DNA of 64,000 bases from JAGQYH01 sp041393015 (GCA_041393015.1 JAWKKV010000001.1:620001-684000); one strand, 5' to 3'; positions 43,664 to 55,000 are shown, counted from the first letter of the stretch. The notes: generated by a model not told the origin, from the sequence alone. A program made the numbers and translations.

Positions 43664-44338
43664 TTAGTTTGCAAACCTGAAGATCATATATATACTGATC
43701 TCACCTGTTCTTGCTGTACCATTACCTAAAATATGTTCATCATTGGTAATGTCTGCCAAACCTATTGAACCTCTTGAGCCCACACCAATACCTTTCGCAC
43801 TAATAAATTCAGCTCCAAAATGAATGCCGCCATCTAATCTATTGATGTAATCATCTCCTTGTGGGTCCAAATTTTTGATGTCATCACCAAATAAATTTCC
43901 TTCTCCATCAAAAAATCCTGAACCTTCAATCTTTCTTTTACCTGCTATTGCAACACCAGCGTAACCTCCAAAATGAACGTTAAAAACATCGCCAATATAA
44001 AATTTAAAAGAAGCCGGAAAATAAGCGTAGTGTATGTAGTCTTTTACAGTCACTTCATTGCCCAAAGATTCAAATTTTTGGCGCTGCCCTCTTAAAGAAT
44101 ATAAGGCTTCAATTTCAAATGCAAAAGTTCCATCAGTAGCAATTTCGTAGCTTAATCCGGCAGTTCCACCTATTCTAAATCTATTTCTTGCATCTTGAAA
44201 ATTTTCATTTTCTAATCCAATGGTAGAAAAGTTCATTCCTCCTTTTAAGCCCAATCCGCCTAAGCCTCCGGCATAAGATTTTTGAAATCCTACTAAACTC
44301 AAAAGGGTTATTGTCAATAGTATAATAGTCTTTTTCAT
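43664..44338 (-). CDS. Outer-membrane beta-barrel protein (PorT-like family), paralogue 1
   Basis: A 224-residue barrel protein. The signal peptide MKKTIILLTITLLSLVGFQ is followed by a Gly-rich start and GLKGGMNFSTIGLEN, the opening of the outer-membrane beta-barrel family PF13568-like. Alternating aromatic strands follow (ALYSLRGQRQKF, YFPASFKFYIGDVFNVHFGGYAGVAIAGK), ending IYMIFRFAN with the terminal aromatic expected for barrel insertion. A porin or structural role is likely but not determinable. A paralogue with the same plan lies 115 nt upstream. Confidence 0.82.
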   Translation of the reverse strand: MKKTIILLTITLLSLVGFQKSYAGGLGGLGLKGGMNFSTIGLENENFQDARNRFRIGGTAGLSYEIATDGTFAFEIEALYSLRGQRQKFESLGNEVTVKDYIHYAYFPASFKFYIGDVFNVHFGGYAGVAIAGKRKIEGSGFFDGEGNLFGDDIKNLDPQGDDYINRLDGGIHFGAEFISAKGIGVGSRGSIGLADITNDEHILGNGTARTGEISIYMIFRFAN

Positions 44339-44453
44339 AATTTATTTTTATCTAAGTTAATGCTGAATTGGTATCAATCATATGATTATACTCAGCTAGC
44401 TGATTGATTCGTTGGTGAGTTTTTTATGCTTTAAAATATGTACAATTATTTAG

Positions 44454-45125
44454 TTAAAATTGATAGAACATGTAGGCAATAATGGAAGATGTTTTTACCC
44501 TTTCTGAATCTGGTTTAACTAAAGATTTATCCCATACAAAACTGTTGTTGGTTACATCTCCAAAACCTTGTGAATACCTTGCTCCAAATCCCACTCCTGA
44601 TTTATGAACAAACTCAGCACCAAAATGAATCCCAAAATCTAATCTATTTAGAAATTTATCACCATTTTCATCTCTAAATTCACTGTCGCTAATTAAATTC
44701 CAAATATTGTTTCCGAGTATTCTATCTATGCCTTCTGCTTTAGCGGCAATCACATAAGAAACATAAGGTCCAAAGTTTACATTGAACCAATCCATCGGAT
44801 AGAACTTTAAAACGACCGGAATTTCTACAAAATGAAAGGAGTTTTTAAAATTGTCGTATGAGATATCTTCTACAGAAAAATCTTCTGCTGTGGATCTTTT
44901 CCAATGGTATAAACCTCCAATTTCAAAAGCAAACACTTTTGCCGCCTTTACCTGATAGGTTAATCCCAAAGTTAATCCCGGTTGAAATTTTGTATCACCG
45001 GCAATAAATCCATTTTTAGAAAAATTTGCACCGGCTTTGATTCCCAAACCCTTTTCTGCAGCAAAAGTAGTTTGTACCATTGCTAGCATTATAATTACAA
45101 TTGAAAATATTTTTACTTTACTCAT
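44454..45125 (-). CDS. Outer-membrane beta-barrel protein (PorT-like family), paralogue 2
   Basis: A 223-residue paralogue of the neighbouring barrel. It has a signal peptide (MSKVKIFSIVIIMLAMVQT), then GLGIKAGANFSKNGF and the shared strand YHWKRSTAEDF. VVLKFYPMDWFNVNFGPYVSYVIAAK and NRLDFGIHFGAEFVHKSGVG align with NRLDGGIHFGAEFISAKGIG of paralogue 1, and it ends IIAYMFYQF. The two genes are a tandem duplication that has diverged mainly in loops. It has its own -7 box upstream. Confidence 0.82.
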   Translation of the reverse strand: MSKVKIFSIVIIMLAMVQTTFAAEKGLGIKAGANFSKNGFIAGDTKFQPGLTLGLTYQVKAAKVFAFEIGGLYHWKRSTAEDFSVEDISYDNFKNSFHFVEIPVVLKFYPMDWFNVNFGPYVSYVIAAKAEGIDRILGNNIWNLISDSEFRDENGDKFLNRLDFGIHFGAEFVHKSGVGFGARYSQGFGDVTNNSFVWDKSLVKPDSERVKTSSIIAYMFYQF

Positions 45126-45174
45126 CCTCTAATTACTTAATAGTTTATCAGTCGTTCAATAACGTTAACAATCA

Positions 45175-45182
45175 CAAATTTA
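45175..45182 (-). promoter_or_regulatory. -7 element for the barrel gene pair
   Basis: The minus strand reads TAAATTTG (TAnnTTTG), about 50 nt upstream of the ATG at 45125. No matching -33 box was found. Confidence 0.5.
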
Positions 45183-45261
45183 TGATACTTCTTATTCTCT
45201 TTAACTATATAATTACTTACAAAAGGTTAATAAAGGGTATTCTTAGTCTGAGAAATAGAAG

Positions 45262-46773
45262 TTAGTCGTTAGATTTTGCCCCTATATTTTGCCTCATCAA
45301 ACTCGCTTCTATCCAATTGACATAATCGAAATAATAGAAAAAACCTTGCTCATATTTGTCTGATTTAAAGTTTTTTAGTTCCTCTAACAGGTTTATAAAT
45401 AAAGGTTCTAACGAATTATTTAATGGCATACGAATTATTTTTCCTAGAAATTGAAGAAGGCATTTTTCTCCATTATACAAGTATTCCATTTTTTTCAAAA
45501 ACCGATAAGTAGATTTTATAGCATACGGTAAGTAAGCAAAATCTCCGCATTCATAATGATTAATCAAGGTTAGTAACTTTACCGCTACCAATAAATCTCT
45601 CCGACATAAGCGCTGATGATCAACAATCATATTCAAATAATCCAAGGAGGTATTATGATCTCCAATTTTCCGATAATACTTTGCAATGGTATAAGCAGCT
45701 AACATGGCAATACTAGCATGTGTATTAAAAGCAGCGAGAAAAGTAGGTTGATCAATTCTATCAATTTCTAACTGAACTTGATTTAGATTATTGGTATAAT
45801 ATGCATACTGTAGGGATAGTAAAATTCGGTATGAATTCCAATAAGTAAAATAAGGCTTATTGTACATTCTACTTTCTAATTGTAAATACATCTGGAATGT
45901 GTTATCAAAATCTTCCCATCGTTCATGCAAAATGATCAATTCTAATTCTCGCACTAATAACCCACAGCTATACATAGGATTGACTAGTACTTCACCAAAA
46001 TCATTCAAAAAATCGATTCCTAACTTTGAGTAATACTTTGCTTCTTCCTTATTTCCAAGAAAACTATTCAGCACCAGCTTAGTTCTTAAATAAATAAATT
46101 TAGATCTCATTGTTTTTGCCAATGCATAATCTTGCAATAAATACTGATTGGCAAACGCCAAATATTCATCTTCAATTTCTTTATTTCTTATAGAATGATG
46201 TTTACTATAAAGTGCGTTTGATTCGTTCTCCAACTTTCGATAAGCTCTTAAATTGGTAGCCGATTCATTAACATCTTTCCATTCCTTACTAAGTTCTTCA
46301 TAAGCAATATCATCTTTGCTTGAGCCTGTTAACTGTAGAATGTAAAACTCGGTATTAATGACTTCCAAACAGAGCTCAAACATTTGCTGGTTTTTCGCAT
46401 ATTCTTTTGTTGCCGTAACCATTTGTTGCGCCTGATCATACAATCCTCTTTCAAGAAGTGTATCTATTCTTTGTAATTGACCAAGTACATATGGTTTTTC
46501 GCCAGACTCTTCTTTTAAAAAATTAAGTGCTTTTAAAATATAATTGTAGAGATAAGTATTGGTCCATACCATACTCTTTACGGATTTACCAAAACTCAAC
46601 TTCTTTTTCCAAACCATCTCATTAAACACCTTCATTTTAATGATTTCCAAAAAGTGTTTATGATATCTCGTATGGGTTTTATTGCCCTTCGTTTCCATTA
46701 AAGTGCCAATAAAATTCCTTTCTGTTGTGGTTAAAGAGTGAACCAACTCGTACAAATCTCTACTTTTAGCCAT
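45262..46773 (-). CDS. Helical-repeat protein of unknown function
   Basis: A 503-residue soluble protein predicted almost wholly alpha-helical, with TPR-like helix pairs. It has no signal peptide and is rich in Tyr, Leu and Glu. The start MAKSRDLYELVHSLTTTERNF resembles a Bacteroidota group that begins LY/FxLVxSLxxSEKRYF and is annotated only as hypothetical. A cytoplasmic scaffold or regulatory role is possible but unsupported. It stands alone between the barrel pair and a divergent segment with RNA-like features. Confidence 0.75.
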   Translation of the reverse strand: MAKSRDLYELVHSLTTTERNFIGTLMETKGNKTHTRYHKHFLEIIKMKVFNEMVWKKKLSFGKSVKSMVWTNTYLYNYILKALNFLKEESGEKPYVLGQLQRIDTLLERGLYDQAQQMVTATKEYAKNQQMFELCLEVINTEFYILQLTGSSKDDIAYEELSKEWKDVNESATNLRAYRKLENESNALYSKHHSIRNKEIEDEYLAFANQYLLQDYALAKTMRSKFIYLRTKLVLNSFLGNKEEAKYYSKLGIDFLNDFGEVLVNPMYSCGLLVRELELIILHERWEDFDNTFQMYLQLESRMYNKPYFTYWNSYRILLSLQYAYYTNNLNQVQLEIDRIDQPTFLAAFNTHASIAMLAAYTIAKYYRKIGDHNTSLDYLNMIVDHQRLCRRDLLVAVKLLTLINHYECGDFAYLPYAIKSTYRFLKKMEYLYNGEKCLLQFLGKIIRMPLNNSLEPLFINLLEELKNFKSDKYEQGFFYYFDYVNWIEASLMRQNIGAKSND

Positions 46774-46893
46774 TTTTTAACTTTACAAACAATTGAAAAT
46801 GTATTAGTTATAAAAAATATTCTTCGTTTTATACTAGAATCATTAATAATATTGACTTTAAATCACCAATAGATACCAATAACTTTGTTATGT

Positions 46894-47148
46894 AAGAAAA
46901 GATAATCTGCGGCGTATCTTTTTGGAAGTGGTGTTCTAGATACGCTGTCAGATTATTTAAAGACAAGATTATAATCTACCACAATATAAAAAAAGTTAAA
47001 ATAGCTTTTGGTATTAGACTAAATTTTCAAAATAGAACGTTTTATGTTTGAGGAAATAATATAAAAAAATTTAGGGTTTTTATGCCAACATTTCGATTTT
47101 CGAGTGCTGGTTAAGAAGAGGAAGTTCATGGCTACCTCTTCTTTTTTT
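46894..47148 (+). ncRNA. Candidate structured RNA or regulatory leader
   Basis: A perfect -7 element TAACTTTG (46880-46887) is followed by a strong hairpin. ATAATCTG (46902-46909) pairs with CAGATTAT (46949-46956), then after a small internal loop GCGTATCT (46912-46919) pairs with AGATACGC (46938-46945), closing an 18-nt loop. A rho-independent terminator ends the unit at 47148. No ORF of coding character lies between. It could be a small RNA or an attenuated leader of the serine-hydrolase gene at 47210. A second -7 element (TATGTTTG, 47043-47050) could start a shorter transcript of about 90 nt. It matches no RNA family I know. Confidence 0.4.
47113..47148 (+). terminator. Rho-independent terminator upstream of the serine-hydrolase gene
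   Basis: GAAGAGG (47115-47121) pairs with CCTCTTC (47135-47141) and seven T follow. The only genes nearby on this strand are downstream, so it must end a non-coding transcript or attenuate the next gene. Confidence 0.8.
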
Positions 47149-47209
47149 GTTTTAAAGGGTAACATTTCAATTGTTAATGGAATATACTCTTGAACAAAAT
47201 AATTTAACG

Positions 47210-48361
47210 ATGAAAATTTTAACAAAAGTAACGGCCCTATTTTTAATGGTTTTTCTTTTTACTAATTGTGAAGATGATGGCCCTCAATTTCAAAATGCAG
47301 GTCCACAATTCAATATGGACTTGTTTGAACAAAACATTATTGATTATGTCAATTTTGGCACGGCAGATCCAATCGGTTGGGGATATGCCATTAATCAAAA
47401 CGGACAATTAGCAAGATCAAACGCATATGGCGATGCCAGAACAGATGCTGATGGTCAACTTGATTTTACATTAGGTAAAGAAGCAAATGTGGCCAGTGTA
47501 TCAAAATTTTATACCGCCATTGGCGCCATGCAATTAATTTATGCAAATGGATTAACCATAGATTCTACCATTTCAAAATGGCTACCAGATTCATGGGCAC
47601 AAGGACCAGGTGTCAGCAATTTGACTTTTAAGGATCTTTTGACTCATACATCCGGCTTGCAAAGTGCTAATAATGATTTCTCTAACACATTAAGTTATGC
47701 TGGTTTGCAAGCCTGTATTGCAACCGGCGTGATTAATCCAAAAACAAGAAACTATTTAAATGCGAATTTCGCGCTGTTTAGAATCTTAATTCCATCGCTT
47801 TGGGAGCCACTATCAAATTATGCCATAAATATTGAGGTAGACGCCAATACACAATTTATGTATCTGCTTTACATGCAAGAAAACGTATGGGATGTAATTG
47901 ATCTTCCATTAGTAGGTTGCATGCCAGAGGCTAGAACTTCTTGCACTTTATACTACAATGTTTCAGATGCTGGCACATCCAATACGGGAGCTTATTATGG
48001 CGATTGGAATCCAATATGTGGCGGAGGTGGCTACTTTATGAGTCTATTCGAAATGGCTAAACTAAACGCCTACTTTGAACACACAGAAGATCTTTTGACT
48101 GATGAATTGAAACAAGTTATGAAAGATAATAGAATAGGTATGGACAGTGCTGATCCGTCTGATGAATTACATGGTAAATATTATAGTAAGAATGGATCAA
48201 TATCTAATGGTGCCGGACAAGGTGTTTTAACTCAAATAGCGATGTTTCCTGCCAGCGGTGTTGAAATTGCAATTAATATGAATTCGCAAGGGGCCGTTTT
48301 TCAAGGCAATGTGAGCTTAAGACAAATGATTTTTGATGCCTACAATAATGCTTGGGAATAG
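47210..48361 (+). CDS. Serine hydrolase (beta-lactamase/class C-like) lipoprotein
   Basis: A 383-residue lipoprotein. The signal MKILTKVTALFLMVFLFTNC has the lipobox Cys at position 20, so the protein is lipid-anchored. The catalytic SxxK motif is Ser96-x-x-Lys99 in VASVSKFYT, within the usual context (FTLGKEANVASVSKFYTAIG, then LTHTSGLQ). The third active-site element may be HGKYYSKNG near the C-terminus. Class C-like serine hydrolases include penicillin-binding-type, esterase and peptidase activities; which applies here is unknown. The ATG at 47210 was chosen because the 13 upstream codons precede a complete lipoprotein signal. Confidence 0.85.
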   Translation: MKILTKVTALFLMVFLFTNCEDDGPQFQNAGPQFNMDLFEQNIIDYVNFGTADPIGWGYAINQNGQLARSNAYGDARTDADGQLDFTLGKEANVASVSKFYTAIGAMQLIYANGLTIDSTISKWLPDSWAQGPGVSNLTFKDLLTHTSGLQSANNDFSNTLSYAGLQACIATGVINPKTRNYLNANFALFRILIPSLWEPLSNYAINIEVDANTQFMYLLYMQENVWDVIDLPLVGCMPEARTSCTLYYNVSDAGTSNTGAYYGDWNPICGGGGYFMSLFEMAKLNAYFEHTEDLLTDELKQVMKDNRIGMDSADPSDELHGKYYSKNGSISNGAGQGVLTQIAMFPASGVEIAINMNSQGAVFQGNVSLRQMIFDAYNNAWE

Positions 48362-48435
48362 ACAAGCGCAAGATTCAAGATTCAAGTTCAAGTTCAGAAT
48401 AAATTATCCTCTCAATTATTTTAGCTTTCCCAATG

Positions 48436-48470
48436 ACTCGGTGTTCCTCTCAAGGGCACTGAGTTTTTTT
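48436..48470 (+). terminator. Rho-independent terminator after the serine hydrolase
   Basis: ACTCGGTG pairs with CACTGAGT (one wobble) and is followed by seven T. Confidence 0.8.
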
Positions 48471-48472
48471 AT

Positions 48473-48904
48473 TTACGTTTTTTGCATTCGGCTATTCGAA
48501 ATAGCTACTAATTCATTTTTTGAATTGTAAACTTTAGCTTCGGTTATAAAATAATTTTTGGAATGTTTGATGATGGTGGCAACTGTTTTTACGTATTTGT
48601 CTTTGGGGAAAATAGGTTTAAGATAAGTTGTATTCAGGTCTAAAGACAAACACATTGTTTTGGTTTCTAAACTTGAAAATGGACCCATTGTCATATCTAT
48701 AAAAACCGGCAGCATCCCACCTAAAAGCATTCCTGCGGGATTGTTGTATTGCTCAACTACTGGAAAAATTGTGGTCAATGATACGCCCGGTTGATAATCG
48801 ATAATTTTACCATCAAAAAATTTAAACGCTTTGGGCGGCAATTCAATTGTATTGGATAAACTGCCAATCAAATCATCGAATATATCTTCAAAAATGTCCT
48901 TCAT
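48473..48904 (-). CDS. PaaI-like hotdog-fold thioesterase
   Basis: A 143-residue hotdog-fold protein of the PaaI thioesterase family, expected to hydrolyse acyl-CoA thioesters in the cytoplasm. The helix-containing motif is NPAGMLLGGMLPVFIDMTMG, in which Gly-Gly and Asp take the places of the usual HGG/D pattern. LSLDLNTTYLKPIF is the second typical strand. The histidine usual before GG is replaced by Leu, so catalytic efficiency or acyl preference may differ. It stands alone and converges with the serine-hydrolase gene. Confidence 0.82.
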   Translation of the reverse strand: MKDIFEDIFDDLIGSLSNTIELPPKAFKFFDGKIIDYQPGVSLTTIFPVVEQYNNPAGMLLGGMLPVFIDMTMGPFSSLETKTMCLSLDLNTTYLKPIFPKDKYVKTVATIIKHSKNYFITEAKVYNSKNELVAISNSRMQKT

Positions 48905-49039
48905 TCATTTACCATTTAGCTGCTAAGATTAAAAAAACATGCTAAATTGTTTTAGTTGGACATCCTAAAAGTAATTTTCAATGATCAAGACCCAATATTC
49001 AATTATAAATTTTGCAAAGCAAAATCACTTGAATTTGAG

Positions 49040-49058
49040 CCTGCCTGCCGAAGGCAGG
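49040..49058. repeat. Palindromic CCTGCCT element, copy 1
   Basis: CCTGCCT-GCCGA-AGGCAGG followed by TTTGT. A related element (CTGCCTG-ACAA-CAGACAG, also followed by G and TTTGT) is at 59951. Confidence 0.6.
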
Positions 49059-49083
49059 TTTGTGTCTTGCGCTTGCATTTTTC

Positions 49084-52000
49084 CTATTTCACTTCCACTC
49101 GAACACCTTGAGAATGACTGGCAAACTCCGGAGCATACATACTTTGAATAGTGGTAATGCCATTAGAAAAATCTCCTTTGTGAGCCACTCTCAATGGATA
49201 TTCAAACACATAAACCCCTTTGGGTAAATAATCGAAAAAGAAGTGCGTGGCAGCGTCTTTGGTTGATTCATAGTAGCCCAAACCATCTTGATATTTATAT
49301 TGAGATAAAACATTGATGGGCTCTAAACCACTCGCTCGCATATCTTTCATATGGACAAATTCCATATTTCTATCTACTCGTAATTCAATTCTAATTTTTA
49401 GTTTATCTCCAGGTTGAATGGATTTTACGTCTTTAATAGGTGTAATCACCGGACCGCTATTGCTATTGGTTTCCACAAAAATATCCTTCTTCAATTGCAA
49501 TGGCGTATCTTCAAAAGTTTTGATTTGATCTAAATCTTCAAAATATTGCCAATACATGGCTCCCCAAGAAGGTGCATCAGTTGTGCTGGTTACGGTTACA
49601 TCTGCCATATCTTTTGATACTTGCTCACCGTTCCACTTCACTTTAAAATAGCCTGTGCCCGGTTCAATCGTCGCATCCATTTTTTTTGGTTCAACCAATT
49701 TGCCACCCACTTTAATTTGAGCTAATTCTGTTGATTTTAACCAATCTTCACCTCTCAACAATAATGCAAAAATGGCTTCAGTGGTAGCTTTCGTAGTTCT
49801 CCAATCTTGTACTTGCTTTTGCTTCAACAACCAAACTTTCATTTCATTTACGGCATCATTATCATTTGTCACCGTATGAAAAGCTTCAATTAAAAGGGCT
49901 TGCGATTCAATTGGCGCATTGTACCAATAGTAGCCGCCTTGCTCAATGGCTTTCCAATACATGCCCATTTCTTCTGAAACAATTGAATTTTCTTTGATAG
50001 AAGCCATAATGTTTTTGGCCGTTGTTTGCTTCTCGTAAGCATGTAAAGCAATCGCCATCATGCCTTGATTGTAAAAGCCTTTGTTTAACCAATAACTTTC
50101 TGCTTGCGCTAAAAAGTAATTGAAAGCTTCTTCCGCTTTGCCACTCATTGGTATTGATTTAAAATGAGCTCTTACATACAAATAATGGATTTGAATACTA
50201 TTTAAATGATCTTCTTTCTTCCAATTTTTGCTATACTTTTTGATGTTGTCAAAATCCTCCACAATTCTTGCATCCAAATAAGGAATAGCTTTTTCAACGA
50301 TAGAATTGATGATTGGATCATTCGCGCCTTCAATGTTTAACTGCACTAAATGTGCAATACCAGATAAAATATGTTGAGTGATATATCTACTATCTCTCAT
50401 GCCCGGAAACCAAGAAAACCCACCGTTTGGTGTTTGACGCTCTTGAATTTTTTGTAAAGCAGAAGCCTTTTCATTCTGCATTCTATTCAAGTCAAAAAGC
50501 AAGGCAATTCTTTTCTTTCTTTCACCTTCATCTTGTGCATTTCTCAACCAAGGTGTTTCTTCAATCAACAACGACTTCAACTCCTGATTTTTCTCCAAAT
50601 TACTCATTAATGCTTCCGGGTGAGTAGTCTTCCATTGTTCAAAAACATCTTTGATTGTTGGATTGGTATTCACTACATGTCCGGCAATTGAATTAGAATA
50701 ATATCTGCTAAACAACTGCTCTGTACATTCATGCGGAAACTCCATTAAATAAGGCAGCGCTTGCACGGCATACCAAATTGGGTTAGACGCATACTCTAAA
50801 GTTACTTGGTAATTCTCCAGTGTTTTAGACTCATTATTCTTCAAATTTTTGAAGGTAAATTGCTTTGTTCCTTTTCCTTTTAACCAAAGTGGCAAACTTT
50901 CTGTCACCATCATTCTATTGGTTAAAACAGGCAAGGTACTGGTAACACCATCTGTAAAATCTCCCGCTTTTGCTATTACTTCATACGTAACGGCTTGCAA
51001 TGATTTAGGAATAGACAACTTCCACTCCACCGATTTGCTCCCCTTTTCATCAATAGTGAAAGTTTGATTGCCATTTGATAGCAACAATTCACTATCAATC
51101 ACTTTATTGGTTAAAGCATCTTTTAAAACCAAAGTTGCGTTTCCACTTAATTGTTTGTCGGAAAGATTATCAATTTTCGCTGTAATAGTAATCTTATCTC
51201 CTTCTCTAAAATAGCGCGGAAAATTAGGTGTTACCATTAGATCCTTTTGCGTTTTCACCTCTTTAGTGAAAATTTGATGATGCAACTCTTTATCGTGTGC
51301 AAATCCTAAAAACTTCCAAGTAGTTAGTGCTTCCGGCATCGTAAAATTGATCAAAACATCTCCTTCAGCATTGGTTTCCAACTGAGGAAAAAAGAAAGCT
51401 GTTTCATTTAAGTTTTTGCGAGGAGAAAAAGAAGAACTGTTTTCTTTAGGTTGATTTGCTTGACTACCTCCTTCAATTGAGTCTTCTTTCTTTGCCATAC
51501 CGACAGCATCTGCAAATCCAAAACTTTCTTCTTCTACTGCCATTTCATCCATTGCCATTAATGCCTGAGGAGCAGCATTTCCTGTGGCCTTACTTTGAGA
51601 TCTAGAATACCTTGATGATGAAACTACCACACTTTCCAAATATCTATGACCATAATTTGACAAATAAAACCCAAACAGGTTTAATCCCGGGTAAGTAGGA
51701 CTTGTGATAGAATAATTGTAACTATTGTTATTCAACCAAGCCTGACTGCTTAGCGCCTGAAACAATCTGCCTTCACCAAATGCCGGTGCGGTTTTTATAT
51801 ATGGATTTAAATTGACAGGAAAATTAAATTGATGAGGTACGAAATAATCTAAGCTCTTGTCGTACATCGTTGCCAATAATTCACTGGCTACTTGATCGCC
51901 TTTGGGTCCTTTAATTTTTAGTTTCCATTGTTCTTTTTGTCCCGGCTCTAATAAATCTCTAAAAGTAATCCACTCCACATCCAAACTCTTTTCTTCAAAT

Positions 52001-55000
52001 GGAACATTTATGGTGCTACTGTTTTTATAAGCCCTATTATTTTGAACTAAAATAGCTTGTACTTGAATGCCGCCTCTTTGCGAAGCATTGACCGGCACTG
52101 AAATTTTTACAATTTCATTATTGAGTTTCAAATACTTTTTATCGATGATTTTACCATCATAGCTCAATTCATAAATAACAAAAGCTTCTTTTAAGCTTGA
52201 ACCAATTGAAACCTTAGCCGTTTCGCCCGGCTGATAGATATTCTTATCTACTTTTACAGATAAATGCTCGGGATTGGCGAGTTTCATATCATTCTTTGAA
52301 ACCGCTGTGAAATTACTTTTGGCTTCAATGACGTTGCTTGCTTTATCTTTAGTAGTGGCCTCCACTAAATAAATGCCTGAGTTATTGATAGTTTCACTTT
52401 TTACTTCAACTGACTTTTGTTTTCCAGTATTGATAGTATAGGTTTTAACCAATTTCTTTTCCCAATTGGCAATGTTGCTTTCTTCTTTATACAATTCATT
52501 TGGAAATAAATCTTGATGTTGAGCTTCCGTCATTACAAATTGATCTGGAATGCCCCATAGCCTAGCCTTCTTTAAATTTTGAGGCGGCATCAATTGATAG
52601 ATTTTCAATTCTACTTCTGCCGCTTCTTCTCTGCCGTCTAAATTTGTGGTCGATACATTTATGGTTTGCAATTGATCTCTGTTCCAATTTTCAGGAACAT
52701 TAACCTCTAAATTTAAACCTACATATCCTGCTGTGATAGACTTTTGAGCGCTTCTTGTTTCTCCACTTATATCAACAATGTCAACATAAACAGTATATTG
52801 AAATTGTGGCTGACTCTTTTTATCTACAGATTGATCGGGAATGGTTTCAAAATTAATCGAATAGCTACCATCCTTTGCTGTTTCGGTTTCTCCATTAGTA
52901 ATTTCCTTTGCAGTCGAAGTGTAAGCCGGTCGGCCCCATCCCCAATACCAATATGGATAACGCACTTCTCGAACCACTCTATATCTCACTTTGGCATCAA
53001 TTAACGGCGCTCCGGCATAAGACATTCCTTTTCCTGTTAGCGTAACTTCTTGATTTAAACTATAGCTTCCTTTCAAAGTATCTACAATCACTTCAAAAGT
53101 TGGTCGCTTATATTCTTCTACTCTAAAATACGTTTGACCACCAGCGCCAACCAATTGCATTCGACCCATCAATCCACCGGAAGGAGCGGTAAAACTTCCA
53201 TTAAAAGACCCAAAATCATTGGTTCGTAGGTTTAATACAGCCACTTCTTGATAATTGACATCTCGCAATGTTACCGTTGTTGAAGTGTTGGTAGACAACT
53301 TACTTTCTTCTCCATTGGTTTGCAATAAAATTCCTTTAAAATAGATGGTTTGTCCGGGTCTGTAAATTGCTCTATCCAGAAAGAAGTGGGTAGCCACTCT
53401 CCATTTTGGCTCCGACTCGCGATATTGATGGACATAATGTCTTTCAATGCCTTTTAATCGATCTTTTTTATAGGAAATGTCAAAGTAAATTTGATTTCTA
53501 TTTCTACCCGGATAATCAACCGTTACTAAACCATTGGCATCCGAAGTAAGGCTGCTTAATTTTATCTGTTGATTTTTTCTCTCGTTGTAATTGTACTCAT
53601 CGTAATAAACGTCCACCTTGGCATTGGCCAATGGAAATCCATTTGATCTGTCTAACACATATAGTTGTAATGCATTATCATTGGTTTGTTTGGTGACATA
53701 GCTAATGCTCGAAGACCAAAATTCTTTTACAACATCCACATTGTTTTTAAAATCAGCTTCGTAAGATAAAAGCATAACATAAGCTCCCGTTGGTAATGCT
53801 TCCATTTTTACTTCAGCAGAATGATCGTAATAATCTTTTGGGTTGGGCAATACTTGCGACCATTCTTTAGTCGCCGTTCTATTCGCCATTTTTTTAATCC
53901 ACTTTTCTCTATCGTTGTAATTGTAGCTGTCGCCTAACTCATCATCCGATAATTGTACTACTTTGAAATATGCCTTATCGATATTTCTATAGTTAACTAA
54001 CGCTTTAAAAACTTGATCAGGAGCCACAATGCCTTCCATTTGTAATCCAATGTTCTTCGCCTCTATTTGCTGTAAAAGAGATTTACAGTTAGTTGATCCA
54101 AAGGCATTTGGATATTTTTCAATGGTAGTATTACATAATTCAACCGCTTTAATTCTTATATCTCCCTTTTCTTCATCAGCATTGGAGTTGTTATACCAAA
54201 ATTGTGCAATCTGATAATTGACATAAGCCGAAATATCATTGGCCGTATATTGCTTAGACAATGCTTGCAAAGCTTCAATATACAAGGCATCTTTATTCTC
54301 TAAGTTGGAGTTATTTCTAACAAATTGATATCTCTTTAAGTCGGCATCTACAAAAGCGGGAATGTTATTGTCTTTTAATCTAAATGCCAATAATTCTTGA
54401 AAAATCAATAACACTTCCTTTTCAAAAGCATCATCACTATCAGGAAATTTTAGTTCATTAAAACTGCTCGCTTTACTGAAGTATTTAGCATCATCCATTG
54501 AAAAAGCATTCACCGACTCTGTTACACCACTTTCTGCATTTGTAAAGTAATCTATGGCTCGGTGGGCTAACAAATCATAAATAGTTGGGCGATATTCTTC
54601 TGTTTCATTTTGGTTGTAAATAATGGCGTCAAAAGCACTGATTTTTGCCGATTGTAACAAACTTTCCTTTTCTATAGACGCTAAAAAATGCTTTTTTACT
54701 TCGCTTAAAAGGTTCTTTAAATCCCACGTTCTAAAATCTGTTTGATCTATTGTAGCCGTTTCAGTTCTGTTTAAAAAACGGTATCTGTTTTGCTGATAAT
54801 ATTGCCAATAAGATTCCGCCAAAATAGAATTCAAGATGGCTTTGGCTATTTCATCATTAGAATTGATTAACTCCTCTTTGATACTATTCACTACTTTCAA
54901 TTCGGAATCTTCTTCTAACACCATTTGGTATTTGAATTTATGCAGCAATCCTTTTACTAATTGAGGTGAATTAGATTCCTTTCTTGCTTGTAAAATGATT

